Source of the DNA: an uncultured Oscillospiraceae bacterium
GTDB lineage: Bacteria > Bacillota > Clostridia > Oscillospirales > Oscillospiraceae
DNA length: 64,000 nucleotides
Direction of reading: 5' to 3'
Assembly (NCBI GenBank): GCA_958426425.1
Contig: CATZYY010000001.1
Location: 28,318-92,317, forward strand
The notes below the pieces were generated by a model. The model had not been told where the DNA came from. It saw only the letters and a program-made list of their open reading frames with translations, and searched no databases. Within the stretch, counting starts at the first letter, position 1, and each line of letters opens with the position of its first letter. Of the stretch, positions 16,701-25,060 are shown piece after piece. The position numbers and the translations under genes were made by a program.

Positions 16701-16893
16701 CGTCCATTGGACCGCGCCCAGCTACCAGCCGCCGGAGGCACCCATGGCTTACCGGGAGCGGGAGCAGGCACCCCAGCGCCGGGAATCCGGTGAAATCCGC
16801 ATCAGCGACGCCGAGATCCAGCGTACGGCGGATCAGGTCTATCGCCTGATTGAAGAACGCCTCCGGCGGGAACGCCGCCGGCTGGGATTTTAA
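13786..16893 (+). CDS. Large disordered repeat protein of the eCIS locus
   Basis: A 1035-aa protein coupled to tube protein 3. Residues 1-180 look folded and helical. From there on it is Pro/Gly/Glu/Arg-rich and probably disordered. A motif of the form T-x-RDIR-x-G recurs at about residues 347, 505, 650 and 806, with a shortened copy (VARDIASLPP) near 958. The spacing is close to 150 residues, and each full copy is followed by PP-V/L-ELSHR. The C-terminus (about 1000-1035) returns to charged helix: AEIQRTADQVYRLIEERL and RRERRRLGF. I do not recognise a named family. Possibilities are a length-determining or scaffold protein (no other tape-measure candidate is visible) or a surface component. 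Confidence 0.8.
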   Translation: MNSIAVTKPDMGVLSRERLQLSPFGILAQTFAEDLLARAEQKEGLWSYVPLELLEEGERVPPSEAVWPKVTLQVDLQLVLEALRREGDRSEQQQATERIVERVLQLQAKRGPAPAEKAAAPERPASPVVQGIVRQEFHQHLTQNIHITQSLSQGADLGQQRPPGDLARQAEAFSQRLQTLREEGMAFPRESTAEQGRVRISKLPEGTSPLSPPHAPQEAALPPQEAMELLEDRGEESARTTERAQAALARSGERLQSLLEQVLTHKEKEASPGKHSAPPLERGPEKNVRPTVSGKPYREPTAGEHQPGGTEKPAGEGRPAGRTRSEGKPSVLDKAAAGISPPLSTTARDIRMRPEGVLHERPEQSSENPGTTAAAQPPVELSHRTPAEGESPPYEGDVPRGRGTERGHPSAAPAEPAGQSGEKPSSRENRTGEQQKGRQDSRRQDAVQRTASGAEQKKHTAPERNDQEARAEKVTGEDTQPHAPDHTEKAAEAAVPGTRTLSPTVRDIRTGGNPPKEQDGAKQPLLPGAEQMVRPPVELSHRMAAEGEETAPWAETALQSRRKEKPEQNRPASVSVKRKERGERDRGGEDERRQRAAAGETGTGQRHLSGTAAQSPYIGADLPGRAGDLQFAGKIPGPAEPGARTLPPTARDIRLGPGNHLGDQSEIQGSLEQLLSSQTEPMVQPPLELAHRLTEAGGDSPFKGDADGSRAKKPGQVFAAPGAENRQSGESSPGGKTESGQRARTGPGPEDRRYGAQGETIRRPVLGKARAGTSVKAGPKAPVRSTRPTAKAMAAAAANVGTLPVAVRDIRVGGENPPGERNGAEGPQLSRQAEIFPQIPLELSRRAELAGGAGAESQPPADLLLNRPGSAGEIGFSGGQMAQAPMAGESTRPAGAAPFQPEPLTYGPGQPADARQSQGAAPRQSGGAVDLQNLPDWAKRFLREGAPTGPSGRTMGVARDIASLPPSETGDSVHWTAPSYQPPEAPMAYREREQAPQRRESGEIRISDAEIQRTADQVYRLIEERLRRERRRLGF

Positions 16894-16917
16894 GATCAGA
16901 GGAAAGGAGACGGGGCC

Positions 16918-17649
16918 ATGTATTTGGGTATTCCCAACCCCAATATCCTGATACCGTTGGAGAAAATGACCATCCAACCGCAGGGGAAATCGTCCTTTGA
17001 GGTGCTTTACAATCCGGAGAGTTACTCCCAGAGCCGGCAGGTGCAGTACGCGCAGGCCCAGGGCATCTCCACCAATACCCCGGTGTCCCAGTTTGCCGGC
17101 GGCAGTCTGGAGATCCTGAGCTTTCGGCTCTTTTTTGACAGCATGTCCGCCGGCAGCGAGGTGGGCGGCGGGCTGGTGGACCGGCTGAAGTTTGCCGGCA
17201 ACAGCATGCTGCCCTCTCTGGCCAAGATGGTGGATGTGCGCAAATATACCAAAAAGGTATACAGCCTCATGGAGATCGACCCTGATAAGCACGTGCCGCC
17301 CCTTTTAAAGCTGAAGTGGTCCTCCCTCCAGTTTACGGGCCATCTGATCAGCTGCAAGCAGACCTTCGTCCGCTTCGGCGAGCAGGGAATTCCTCTGCGG
17401 GCGTGGCTGGACTGCGTGTTTCAGGAGTTCATCGCGCCCCAGAAGGCCACGCTGCCGCGGCCCCTGGAATCGCCGGACACCACCAAATACCGCACCGTTC
17501 ACCAGGGGGATGCCCTCTGGTCCCTGGCGGCCAAGGAATACGGACAGCCGGAGCAGTGGCGCTTCATCGCCGATGCCAACAGCCTGGCCAATCCCAGACT
17601 GCTTCGGTCCGGGGACCGGCTGGTACTGCCGGCCATCAAGCGGAAATAA
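16918..17649 (+). CDS. LysM tube/baseplate adaptor protein (Afp7-like)
   Basis: A 243-aa protein with an N-terminal eCIS tube-binding domain (KSSFEVLYNPESYSQSRQVQYA, LEILSFRLFFDS) and a C-terminal LysM domain (about residues 190-240: YRTVHQGDALWSLAAKEYG ... GDRLVLPAIKRK). In PVC/Afp, Pvc7/Afp7 proteins link the tube end to the baseplate. Same position between tube and hub genes as in other eCIS loci. Confidence 0.9.
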   Translation: MYLGIPNPNILIPLEKMTIQPQGKSSFEVLYNPESYSQSRQVQYAQAQGISTNTPVSQFAGGSLEILSFRLFFDSMSAGSEVGGGLVDRLKFAGNSMLPSLAKMVDVRKYTKKVYSLMEIDPDKHVPPLLKLKWSSLQFTGHLISCKQTFVRFGEQGIPLRAWLDCVFQEFIAPQKATLPRPLESPDTTKYRTVHQGDALWSLAAKEYGQPEQWRFIADANSLANPRLLRSGDRLVLPAIKRK

Positions 17650-17679
17650 CCGGAGAATGCCCAAAGGAGGTGGGGAAGC

Positions 17680-18774
17680 GTGGATAAGGGCTCTTACACA
17701 TTTCAGGCGCTGAGCACCAAATACGAGGACTTTCGCGGCCCCGCCTTCACCATCAAGATCGACGGTACAGCCCTCAACAGTGCCGAAATGCCCATCGCCT
17801 CCCTGGAGGTGGATCTGGACGCCCAGGGGTCGGCAGGCGGCTGCCACTTCTCTGTGGAGAGCCTGTACGATTTCGCCCAGTCCAAGTGGATCAACAACCT
17901 GGCCAAGACCATTCAGGTGGGAGCCAAGCTGGAGATCCTGGGGGGCTATGTGAAACAGGAGACCATTTTCTACGGGTATGTGGACGAGTTCTCCATGGAA
18001 TACAGCGGGTCGGCCCCGCCCCGCCTGGAGGTGACAGGCATCGACGGCTTCGGCTTTCTCATGAGCTGTCAGGAGCCCATTTACGGCGGCAAGAAAAAGC
18101 CCCAGCAGGTGGTGGAGGACATCTTGGCCAAGGCGGTCTCCGCCGGCTATGCCAAAAGAAAGACCGTGGGGAGTCTCGCCGGCTTTGAAGTGCCGGTCAT
18201 CAAGGAAAAGGTGGATGATTTCAAGTATCTGCGCCTGCTGGCACAGCGGTACTGCATGAGCCTGTTCTCTGTGGCGGGAGAGCTGATCTTTGATAATGTG
18301 GTCAGCAACAGCAGCCCCTTAATCAGCTTTACCGTGGGAATGGGCCTGCTGAGCTTTGAGCGGCGGCTGTCCCTTCAGGGACAGGTGGGCGAGGTGGAAA
18401 TCTGGGGCCGGGACGAGAACCAGAAATTCATCAAGGGCTCCGCCAAAAAGGTCAGCGTGGGCGGTTCCGGCAAGACCGCCGTGGAGATCGCCTCCAAATT
18501 CCAGAAAACGGCGCTGCGGGAGTACAACGAGTACGTCCGTACGGAGAAGGAGTGCGTGAATCTGGCCCAGGCCCGGCTGGACAGCCTGGCTCTGAACTTT
18601 GTGTCCGGCAGAGGCACCTGCGTGGGCATTCCGGAGCTGATCCCCGGGCGGTATATTTCCATCAAGGGTCTGGACAGCGATACGGAGGGCAGTTACTTCC
18701 TCTGCAAGGTCTGCCACCGCTTTACAAAGCAGGGCTACTACACCGAGTTTGAAGTAAAGGGGGCCAAGGCCTGA
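17680..18774 (+). CDS. Baseplate hub protein (gpD / gp27-like)
   Basis: A 364-aa late-control-D/VgrG-N-terminal-like hub. Features: LEVDLDAQGSAGGCHFSVE, LGGYVKQETIFYGYVDEFSMEY and a C-terminal PELIPGRYISIKGLD segment typical of hub domains. GTG start at 17680 with a near-perfect AAAGGAGGTG upstream. In many eCIS loci hub and spike are one VgrG-like polypeptide (Afp8); here they are two genes with overlapping stop and start (TGATG at 18772-18776). Confidence 0.9.
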   Translation: MDKGSYTFQALSTKYEDFRGPAFTIKIDGTALNSAEMPIASLEVDLDAQGSAGGCHFSVESLYDFAQSKWINNLAKTIQVGAKLEILGGYVKQETIFYGYVDEFSMEYSGSAPPRLEVTGIDGFGFLMSCQEPIYGGKKKPQQVVEDILAKAVSAGYAKRKTVGSLAGFEVPVIKEKVDDFKYLRLLAQRYCMSLFSVAGELIFDNVVSNSSPLISFTVGMGLLSFERRLSLQGQVGEVEIWGRDENQKFIKGSAKKVSVGGSGKTAVEIASKFQKTALREYNEYVRTEKECVNLAQARLDSLALNFVSGRGTCVGIPELIPGRYISIKGLDSDTEGSYFLCKVCHRFTKQGYYTEFEVKGAKA

Positions 18775-19562
18775 TGTATAACATTGCCGAGCAGATGCTG
18801 GACGCCATGAACGGCATGGGTTACAGCATTGAAAGCAAGATGCAGCGGCCGGGTCTTGCCCTGGCCGTGGTCACCAATGTCAACGACGATCAGAAGCTCA
18901 ATCGGGTCAAGTGCCTCCCCATTGAAAATGAACAGCTGGAGGAGACGGACTGGTGCTACGTGATGGCGCCGCTGGGCGGCAAGGGGTGCGGACAGTTCTT
19001 CTTTCCCAACGTAAACGACCTGGTGGTACTGGCCTATCTGGGGGGAGACCCTCACCGGCCGCTGGTTCTGGGGGCCATCTGGAATACGGTGGTCACGCCG
19101 CCATACACCGTCCAGAATGGAAAGGTCTACAACTTCTCCATCAAGACGCCGGGCGGCAGCGAGCTGCTGTTTTACGACGAGCCGAAAAAACAGAAGGTGA
19201 CGCTCACCCTGCCCTCCGGCACCAAGCTGACCATTGACGACGAGAACCAGGCGGTGGCCCTCCAGGACAAGGGGGGCGAAAACGCCTTGAATATGGACCT
19301 GAAGGGCGGCAACATCACCCTGAAGGCCAAGACCAAGCTGGAGCTGTCGGCGGGCAGCACCACCGTAACGCTGGAGTCCGGTGGGAATTTAAGCGTCAAA
19401 GCCAATAAGGAAATTGCGGTGGAAACCGCCACGCTGACGGAAAAGGGCAGCGCCAAGGTGGCCGTCCAGGGCGGCGCCGTGGAGGTCAAGGCCAACGCCA
19501 CGCTGGACCTGCAGGCCACCGGCATCACCACCCTGAAGGGCACCATGGTAAACATCAACTAG
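18774..19562 (+). CDS. Baseplate spike protein (gpV / gp5 C-like, OB fold plus beta-helix)
   Basis: A 262-aa spike. The OB-fold segment carries RVKCLPIENEQLEETDWCYVM and GPV-type motifs (FFFPNVNDLVVLAYLGGDP, RPLVLGAIWN). The C-terminal 120 residues are regular Thr/Lys/Gly-rich strands (ITLKAKTKLELSAGSTTVTLESGG) expected to trimerise into a beta-helical needle. It is coupled to the hub gene; the PAAR-like DUF4280 protein encoded at 35570 is a plausible tip cap. Confidence 0.92.
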   Translation: MYNIAEQMLDAMNGMGYSIESKMQRPGLALAVVTNVNDDQKLNRVKCLPIENEQLEETDWCYVMAPLGGKGCGQFFFPNVNDLVVLAYLGGDPHRPLVLGAIWNTVVTPPYTVQNGKVYNFSIKTPGGSELLFYDEPKKQKVTLTLPSGTKLTIDDENQAVALQDKGGENALNMDLKGGNITLKAKTKLELSAGSTTVTLESGGNLSVKANKEIAVETATLTEKGSAKVAVQGGAVEVKANATLDLQATGITTLKGTMVNIN

Positions 19563-19593
19563 CGAGAATACCACAGGAAAGGAGCGGGAGCGG

Positions 19594-20013
19594 ATGAACG
19601 GAAAGGAATTCCTGGGCCGGGGACTGAAGTTCCCGCTTCAGGTGGACCCCAGAACCGGAAAAATCGCCATGGTGGACCAGGAGGAGGATATCCGGGAGGC
19701 CATCGGCATCATCCTGCGCACCGGCAGGGGAGAGCGGATCATGCGGCCGGAATTCGGCGCCGATACCATGGATTACGCCTTCTCCCCGGTATCCAGCTCC
19801 ATGACCAACTCCGTATCTCATGAGCTGCGGCTGATCCTGCTGGAGCAGGAGCCCCGCATCCAGGATGTGGAGGTGGTGTGCGACCAGCTGGACCAAAACA
19901 GCGGCACGGTGGTCATCCACGTGAGCTATACGGTGCGCAGCACCAATAACCGCTACAACCATGTCTATCCCTTCTATCAGACGGAGGGCTCGGAAGGAGG
20001 GGGCGCTGTATGA
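19594..20013 (+). CDS. Baseplate wedge protein, gp25-like (Afp9)
   Basis: A 139-aa gp25/lysozyme-family (non-enzymatic) wedge protein. Shows GLKFPLQVDPRTGKIAMV, the EDIREAIGIILRTGRGERIMRPEFG core (the conserved RTxxGER and PEFG elements) and a C-terminal VIHVSYTVRSTNNRYN. It nucleates sheath assembly at the baseplate. ATGA overlap with the next gene. Confidence 0.95.
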   Translation: MNGKEFLGRGLKFPLQVDPRTGKIAMVDQEEDIREAIGIILRTGRGERIMRPEFGADTMDYAFSPVSSSMTNSVSHELRLILLEQEPRIQDVEVVCDQLDQNSGTVVIHVSYTVRSTNNRYNHVYPFYQTEGSEGGGAV

Positions 20014-22925
20014 CAAAGCCGGTGCTGGACTCCAGAGACCGGGAGGCCATCATGGCGCAGCTGGCGGCCCGGGCCCGGGCCTATACGCCTCAGTGGCGGT
20101 ATGAGCGGGCGGAGGACGATCCCGGCGCCGCCCTGGCGGAGCTTTTCGGAGAGATGCATTACCAGACGGTGGACCGCTTCAATTCCGTCCCGGAAAAGCT
20201 CCACACGGAATTTTTGAATCTCACCGGCTTCCGGATGCCGGACCCGGTGAGCGCCTCCGGCCTGATACAGTTCACCGCCCACGATACGGTGGAGGAACCT
20301 GTGCCGGTGCCCCAGGGCACCCAGCTGTTCACAGAGGATGAGGAAGGGGAGCATGTGGTCTATGCGACCCGGCGGCGCATTGAGGCCACCCCTGCCCGGC
20401 TGCAGGCGCTCTACTATGTGGATGCCCGGGCCGAAATCATCCAGCGGCTGGACCCGGGAAAACCCCAGCCCTTTTTCTGCCCCGTGGAGGGGGAGAACCT
20501 GCAGCGCCACTGCTTCACTCTGGGGCAGGACGACGTATTGTCTCTGGCCGGCCCCTTTGAGGTGGAGGTGGAGCTGCGGCAGGAGGGAGGCTTTACCGCG
20601 GCGGAGACTATCGCCCGACTGGCAGACCCCAGCCTGGTTCAATGGACATTTCCCACCAGAGACGGCAGGGAGCCCTTCACCGCCGTCCGGGCGAAGGGAA
20701 ACGCCCTGCTGCTGACCTACCAGGGGCAGGAGGCCTTCGCGGCTGATGAGGAGGGGCATTACAGCATCACCTGCACCGGGACCCTGGGCAGCGACCGGCT
20801 GGTGCTGGACGGCGCCTCTCTGCGCAGCCGCCCTCTGGACTGGGTGGAGCTGGACGGGGCGGCCAACGGAGACATCCCCCTGGACCTCTCCGAGGGCGGC
20901 TATTGCTTCGGCCGCCGACCCGGAGCTTACAGCCTCTGCTATTTCCGCTCCGATCAGGTCTTCCGCAAGCGGGGAGGCCGGGCCCATCTCCGGCTGGAGA
21001 TTGTGCCGGTTATTACTGATCTGAATGGAGAGGAGCCTCACTATCAGTTTAATCAGCGCATCATCGACAAGCGGGACGCCGTGGCGGTGGTGCCGGACGA
21101 CGTATACGTGGCCCAGGTGGCCTGGGAGTACTTCAACGGCCTGGGTTGGAGGCCCCTGGCGGTCTCCGGCAATCGAAATCCCTTCTCCTGCAAACAGGCG
21201 GGGCCTCTGGAGCTGACCTTCGACATACCGGCGGACCTGACGGAGGCCGAGGTCAACGCCCAGGTGGGCTATTACATCCGGGCCCGGGTGATCCACGTGG
21301 AAAACGAGTTCTCCATGAACCAGCGGTGGGTGGTGCCTTTGATGAAGGGCGCAAGTTGTACGTGGGCCTATGACCGGGGGCTGCCGGCCCAGCGCCTGAC
21401 GGCGGAGAATAACGGCAGCGCCGTCCAACTGGACCGGGCCGACGGAATCCAGCGTCTGGCCTTTCCGGCGCTGATGGGACTGGAAGATCACCCCAAGGCC
21501 ATGTACCTTTGCTTTGACCGCTCCCCCCACGCCATGCCGTTGTCCATTTACCTGGACATGGCCGGGCGGGTAAGCCTAGAGGATAAGGTGCGCTTTGAGG
21601 CCTGGAACGGCAGCCGGTTTGAGCCGGTGCGCACGGTAGACCTGACCCGGAACCTGCTGCAAAGCGGTGTGATGCTGCTGTACCTGCCAAAGGCCCTGCC
21701 GGCGTACACCCTGTTTGGCACAGAGGGATACTGGCTGCGGCTGTCCCGCAGCTCCTATCTGGACAATCCCGGCGGATGGCCCCGGGTCAATGCCGTGGGG
21801 CTGAATATGGTGGAAGCGCTGCAGCGGGAGGAGGCGGAGGAAATCTTCTCCGTCAGCGCCTATGAGGCGGGAAAAGTGGTCTCTCTGCTTCACATGCCTG
21901 TGCTGGAGACCCAGGTGTGGGTAGACGAGGCGGGCGCCCTAGGGGTATCCGAGGCCGAGGCTCTGGTTCGGGCCATGCCCGACCGGGTGGAGCTGGAGCG
22001 GGAGGACCGGGTGATTACCCACTGCTGGGTTCTTTGGCGGCGGCAGGATCAGCTGGCGCTGGCGGGCCCCGAGGAGCGGTGTTACAGCCTGGACCCCTAT
22101 CAGGGGACGCTGACCTTTGGAGATGGCATCCACGGACAGGTTCCGCCCCAGGGGGAGGAGAATCTGCGGGTGCGGTATCGCTTTGGCGGCGGCAGCCGGG
22201 GAAACCGGCCCGCCGGGGCCGTGACACAGTCGGTGGGGTCCCTGCCCCGCATCAGCCACATGGAAAATCTGACCCCCATGAGCGGCGGCACCGACCGGCT
22301 CTCACCGGAAAAGGTGGACGCCGTGGGCAGCAAGGCCCTGCGCCACCGCCATCGGGCGGCCGGCGTCCGGGATTTTGAGGAGATCGTCTATCAGGATTTT
22401 CCCCAGGCCCGGCACGTGAAGTGCTTTTCCGGCCGGGACGCCGCCGGCGCCTACGCCCCCGGCCACGTCAGCGTGGTGGTGGAGGGCTGTGATCTGGATA
22501 GCCGCAGGGTCACCGACGACCTTTGTCAGCGGATTTACGAGAGCCTGTCCCAGCAGTGCGACTGCGTGCTGGCTGCGGAGGGGCGGCTCCACGTGGTGGG
22601 CTCCACCGTCATTACGGTCAGCAGCACCGTGGCCGTGGAGATGGAGGACCTGGACCAGGCCGCCGCCACCCAGCAGGCCATTGCCCGGCGGCTGGAGGAT
22701 TTGATTAACCGGCGCTGGCGGGAGCGGGACATCGGCGACCAGATCCGCATTGCCCAGGTGTGGCAGACGGTGCGGGATACGCCCAACGTGCGCCTGGTGA
22801 AGAGCATTCTGCTGGAGGGCTGGTACGACCAGGCCGGAGTGGAGCGGGTGGCGCCCCTGGAAGAGGACGGCGCCTTCCCCTACGCCACGGTGAAAAGCGG
22901 AACCCATCTGGTGCAGGTGGAGTAA
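20010..22925 (+). CDS. Baseplate J-like protein (Afp11-like), 971 aa
   Basis: A large wedge protein of the 'putative baseplate assembly protein' family. The N-terminus contains DDPGAALAELFGEMHYQTVDR, matching the DPG-type motif that opens these proteins. The baseplate-J core lies around residues 690-740 with LTFGDGIHGQVPPQGEENLRV and YRFGGGSRGNRPAG, and the C-terminal gpJ-like region carries RVRDFEEIV-type sequence (AAGVRDFEEIVYQDFPQARHV). It couples hub to sheath platform. ATGA coupling to the gp25-like gene. Confidence 0.93.
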   Translation: MTKPVLDSRDREAIMAQLAARARAYTPQWRYERAEDDPGAALAELFGEMHYQTVDRFNSVPEKLHTEFLNLTGFRMPDPVSASGLIQFTAHDTVEEPVPVPQGTQLFTEDEEGEHVVYATRRRIEATPARLQALYYVDARAEIIQRLDPGKPQPFFCPVEGENLQRHCFTLGQDDVLSLAGPFEVEVELRQEGGFTAAETIARLADPSLVQWTFPTRDGREPFTAVRAKGNALLLTYQGQEAFAADEEGHYSITCTGTLGSDRLVLDGASLRSRPLDWVELDGAANGDIPLDLSEGGYCFGRRPGAYSLCYFRSDQVFRKRGGRAHLRLEIVPVITDLNGEEPHYQFNQRIIDKRDAVAVVPDDVYVAQVAWEYFNGLGWRPLAVSGNRNPFSCKQAGPLELTFDIPADLTEAEVNAQVGYYIRARVIHVENEFSMNQRWVVPLMKGASCTWAYDRGLPAQRLTAENNGSAVQLDRADGIQRLAFPALMGLEDHPKAMYLCFDRSPHAMPLSIYLDMAGRVSLEDKVRFEAWNGSRFEPVRTVDLTRNLLQSGVMLLYLPKALPAYTLFGTEGYWLRLSRSSYLDNPGGWPRVNAVGLNMVEALQREEAEEIFSVSAYEAGKVVSLLHMPVLETQVWVDEAGALGVSEAEALVRAMPDRVELEREDRVITHCWVLWRRQDQLALAGPEERCYSLDPYQGTLTFGDGIHGQVPPQGEENLRVRYRFGGGSRGNRPAGAVTQSVGSLPRISHMENLTPMSGGTDRLSPEKVDAVGSKALRHRHRAAGVRDFEEIVYQDFPQARHVKCFSGRDAAGAYAPGHVSVVVEGCDLDSRRVTDDLCQRIYESLSQQCDCVLAAEGRLHVVGSTVITVSSTVAVEMEDLDQAAATQQAIARRLEDLINRRWRERDIGDQIRIAQVWQTVRDTPNVRLVKSILLEGWYDQAGVERVAPLEEDGAFPYATVKSGTHLVQVE

Positions 22926-22955
22926 GAAAGCGGAGAACAAGGGAGGGATGGCCCC

Positions 22956-25025
22956 ATGCTGAACGTCCGGAATCTGGACGACCAGACCTATGAGGAGATC
23001 GTAAGGGCGGCGGAGGGCCGTCTGCCCTGGCTTTGCCCCGTGTGGACGGATCACAACGCCCACGACCCAGGCATCACCGTTCTGGAGCTGATGGCCTGGT
23101 ATAAGGAAATGCAGCAGTATCACATGAACCAGTTTACCGACCCGCTGCGGCGCAAGCTGCTGAAGCTGGCGGGAATCACTCCTCTGACGGCTGCACCGGC
23201 CTGCTGCGCGGTGGAGCTGGGGCCGGAGGGACCGGCGTATCTGGAGGGGGAGCGTCTGACCACCCGGGAGGGGATTCCCTTTGAACTGACCCAGGCCATT
23301 CCCGCCCACCGCCCGGCCATTGCCCGCATCCAGGTGGTGCAGGGAGACCGGCGCATGGATGTGGGACAGCTGCTGGAGGACCGGCACGTGACCTTCCAGC
23401 CCTTTGGACAGGAGCGGGAGGCGTCCCAGCTGCAGATCGGGTTTTCCCAGCTGGGAGAGGGGGCGCTGCGGCTGTGGTTTGACGTGGAGCCGCCTGCCGG
23501 TGTGAAGCGGAACCCCTTTGCCTCTTTGGAGCAGGTGCCCCGGCTGATCCGCTGGGACTGCCTGGGAGCGGAGCGGACCGCCCTGCTGCAGGATGAGACC
23601 CACGGCCTCAGCGTCAGCGGCTATGTGACCATCCGGCCGGAGGGGGATTGGCCCGCCGGGGCGGAGGGCCTGTGGTGGCTGGTTTTGACTTTGGAGGACC
23701 CCGGATGTGAGGAGCAGGTGCGGCTGTCCGGCGTCTCCGCCGGGCGGTGGCCCGCCCAGCAGCGGGAGACCTGGGCCAAAAGCCATTTCTTCCGGGCGCC
23801 TGCCCAAGACCGCTGGACCGTCTGCCTGGACAATGCCTTGGCCCGGGACGGGGACCTGGCCATCTTCGTGCGCACGGCGGAGCAGTGGGAGCAGACCGCC
23901 CGATGGGAGGCTGCGGCCACCCTGGACGGCCGGGTGATTGAACTTGACACCTCCTCCGCCGCCGGGGACGGAGATAGAAACGTGCTGGTAATCGCCCTGG
24001 ACAGCGGACACAGCAGCCGGCTGCTCTTTGATGCCAAGGGCCTGCCGGGAGAGAGCTTTTTCCTGGACCTGGAGGGCCGGGCCGCTCTGACGGAGTCCTT
24101 TACCCTGCTGTGCGAGACTCTGGACCGGGACGGCAAGATCCGCCCCGCCCTCTGGCGGTATGTGGAAGACCTGTACGCCTGCGGGCCCCGGGACCGGGTA
24201 TTTACCTATGATGCGGTCCGGGAGACCGTCACCTTCGGCGACGGGGAGCACGGAGCGCTTCTGAGCCCCGGCACAGGCGCTGTGCTGGCCGCCGGATTGA
24301 CATTGACTTATGGGGCCGGAGGCAATATTCCCGAGGGGACGGAGCTGACGGTTCTGTGCGATGACCGCCCGGTTTACTGTCAGGCGGCTCGGGGAGGCAG
24401 AGACCGGGAGAGCACTGTCTCTGCCCAGGCCCGCCTGCTGCGGACCCTGAGCACTACCCGAAAATGCGTCTCAGCCGCCGACTATGAGCGCCTGGCCATG
24501 GAGACGCCGGGCTTGCGGGTGGCCGCGGCCAAGGCCCTGCCGGGCTACGATCCGGAAGAGCCCACCGGCGTCAGCCGCCTGCCCACCGTGACGGTGGTGG
24601 CGGTGCCGGAGGGGGCGGCGGAGCGGCCTCTGCCGGACCGGCGGTTCCTGGAGGCGGTCCAGGCCCAGATGGACCGGGTGCGGCCCATCGGTACCCAGGT
24701 GAAGGTGGTGCCGCCCGTCTATGTGGAGATTCGGGTGGACGTGGTCCTGCGGGGCGGAGAGGACGGACTGGAGGAGACGCTGCGCGAGCAGCTGTCCGCC
24801 TGGCTGGCATCAGGCGGCGTGGGCGGCACCCTTCGCTCCGGCGATGCCTGGGCGCTGGTCCAGGCGGCCCCCGGTGTGCTTCAGGTGCGGGATGTTTCCC
24901 TGGCTACCACCGCGACGGGCTGCTACCAAAATGAAGAGGGAGATATCTCCCTGCCCCGGCGGGCCATTCCCAGGCTGGAGCGCCTCCGGGTAGAACGTCT
25001 GCCCCGGCAGGGGGAGATCCGCTGA
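22956..25025 (+). CDS. Second baseplate J-like protein (Afp11/12 class), 689 aa
   Basis: Homologous in layout to the preceding gene but shorter. N-terminal HDPGITVLELMAWYKEMQQYH, core VTFGDGEHGALLSPGTGAVLAAG, and a C-terminal module with RKCVSAADYERLAMETPGLRV and QVKVVPPVYVEIRVDVVL. Two J-like wedge proteins in tandem are usual in eCIS baseplates. GGGAGG upstream of ATG 22956. Confidence 0.9.
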   Translation: MLNVRNLDDQTYEEIVRAAEGRLPWLCPVWTDHNAHDPGITVLELMAWYKEMQQYHMNQFTDPLRRKLLKLAGITPLTAAPACCAVELGPEGPAYLEGERLTTREGIPFELTQAIPAHRPAIARIQVVQGDRRMDVGQLLEDRHVTFQPFGQEREASQLQIGFSQLGEGALRLWFDVEPPAGVKRNPFASLEQVPRLIRWDCLGAERTALLQDETHGLSVSGYVTIRPEGDWPAGAEGLWWLVLTLEDPGCEEQVRLSGVSAGRWPAQQRETWAKSHFFRAPAQDRWTVCLDNALARDGDLAIFVRTAEQWEQTARWEAAATLDGRVIELDTSSAAGDGDRNVLVIALDSGHSSRLLFDAKGLPGESFFLDLEGRAALTESFTLLCETLDRDGKIRPALWRYVEDLYACGPRDRVFTYDAVRETVTFGDGEHGALLSPGTGAVLAAGLTLTYGAGGNIPEGTELTVLCDDRPVYCQAARGGRDRESTVSAQARLLRTLSTTRKCVSAADYERLAMETPGLRVAAAKALPGYDPEEPTGVSRLPTVTVVAVPEGAAERPLPDRRFLEAVQAQMDRVRPIGTQVKVVPPVYVEIRVDVVLRGGEDGLEETLREQLSAWLASGGVGGTLRSGDAWALVQAAPGVLQVRDVSLATTATGCYQNEEGDISLPRRAIPRLERLRVERLPRQGEIR

Positions 25026-25060
25026 CCATAAGACAATGACAAGAGGGAGGGGACGGCGCC

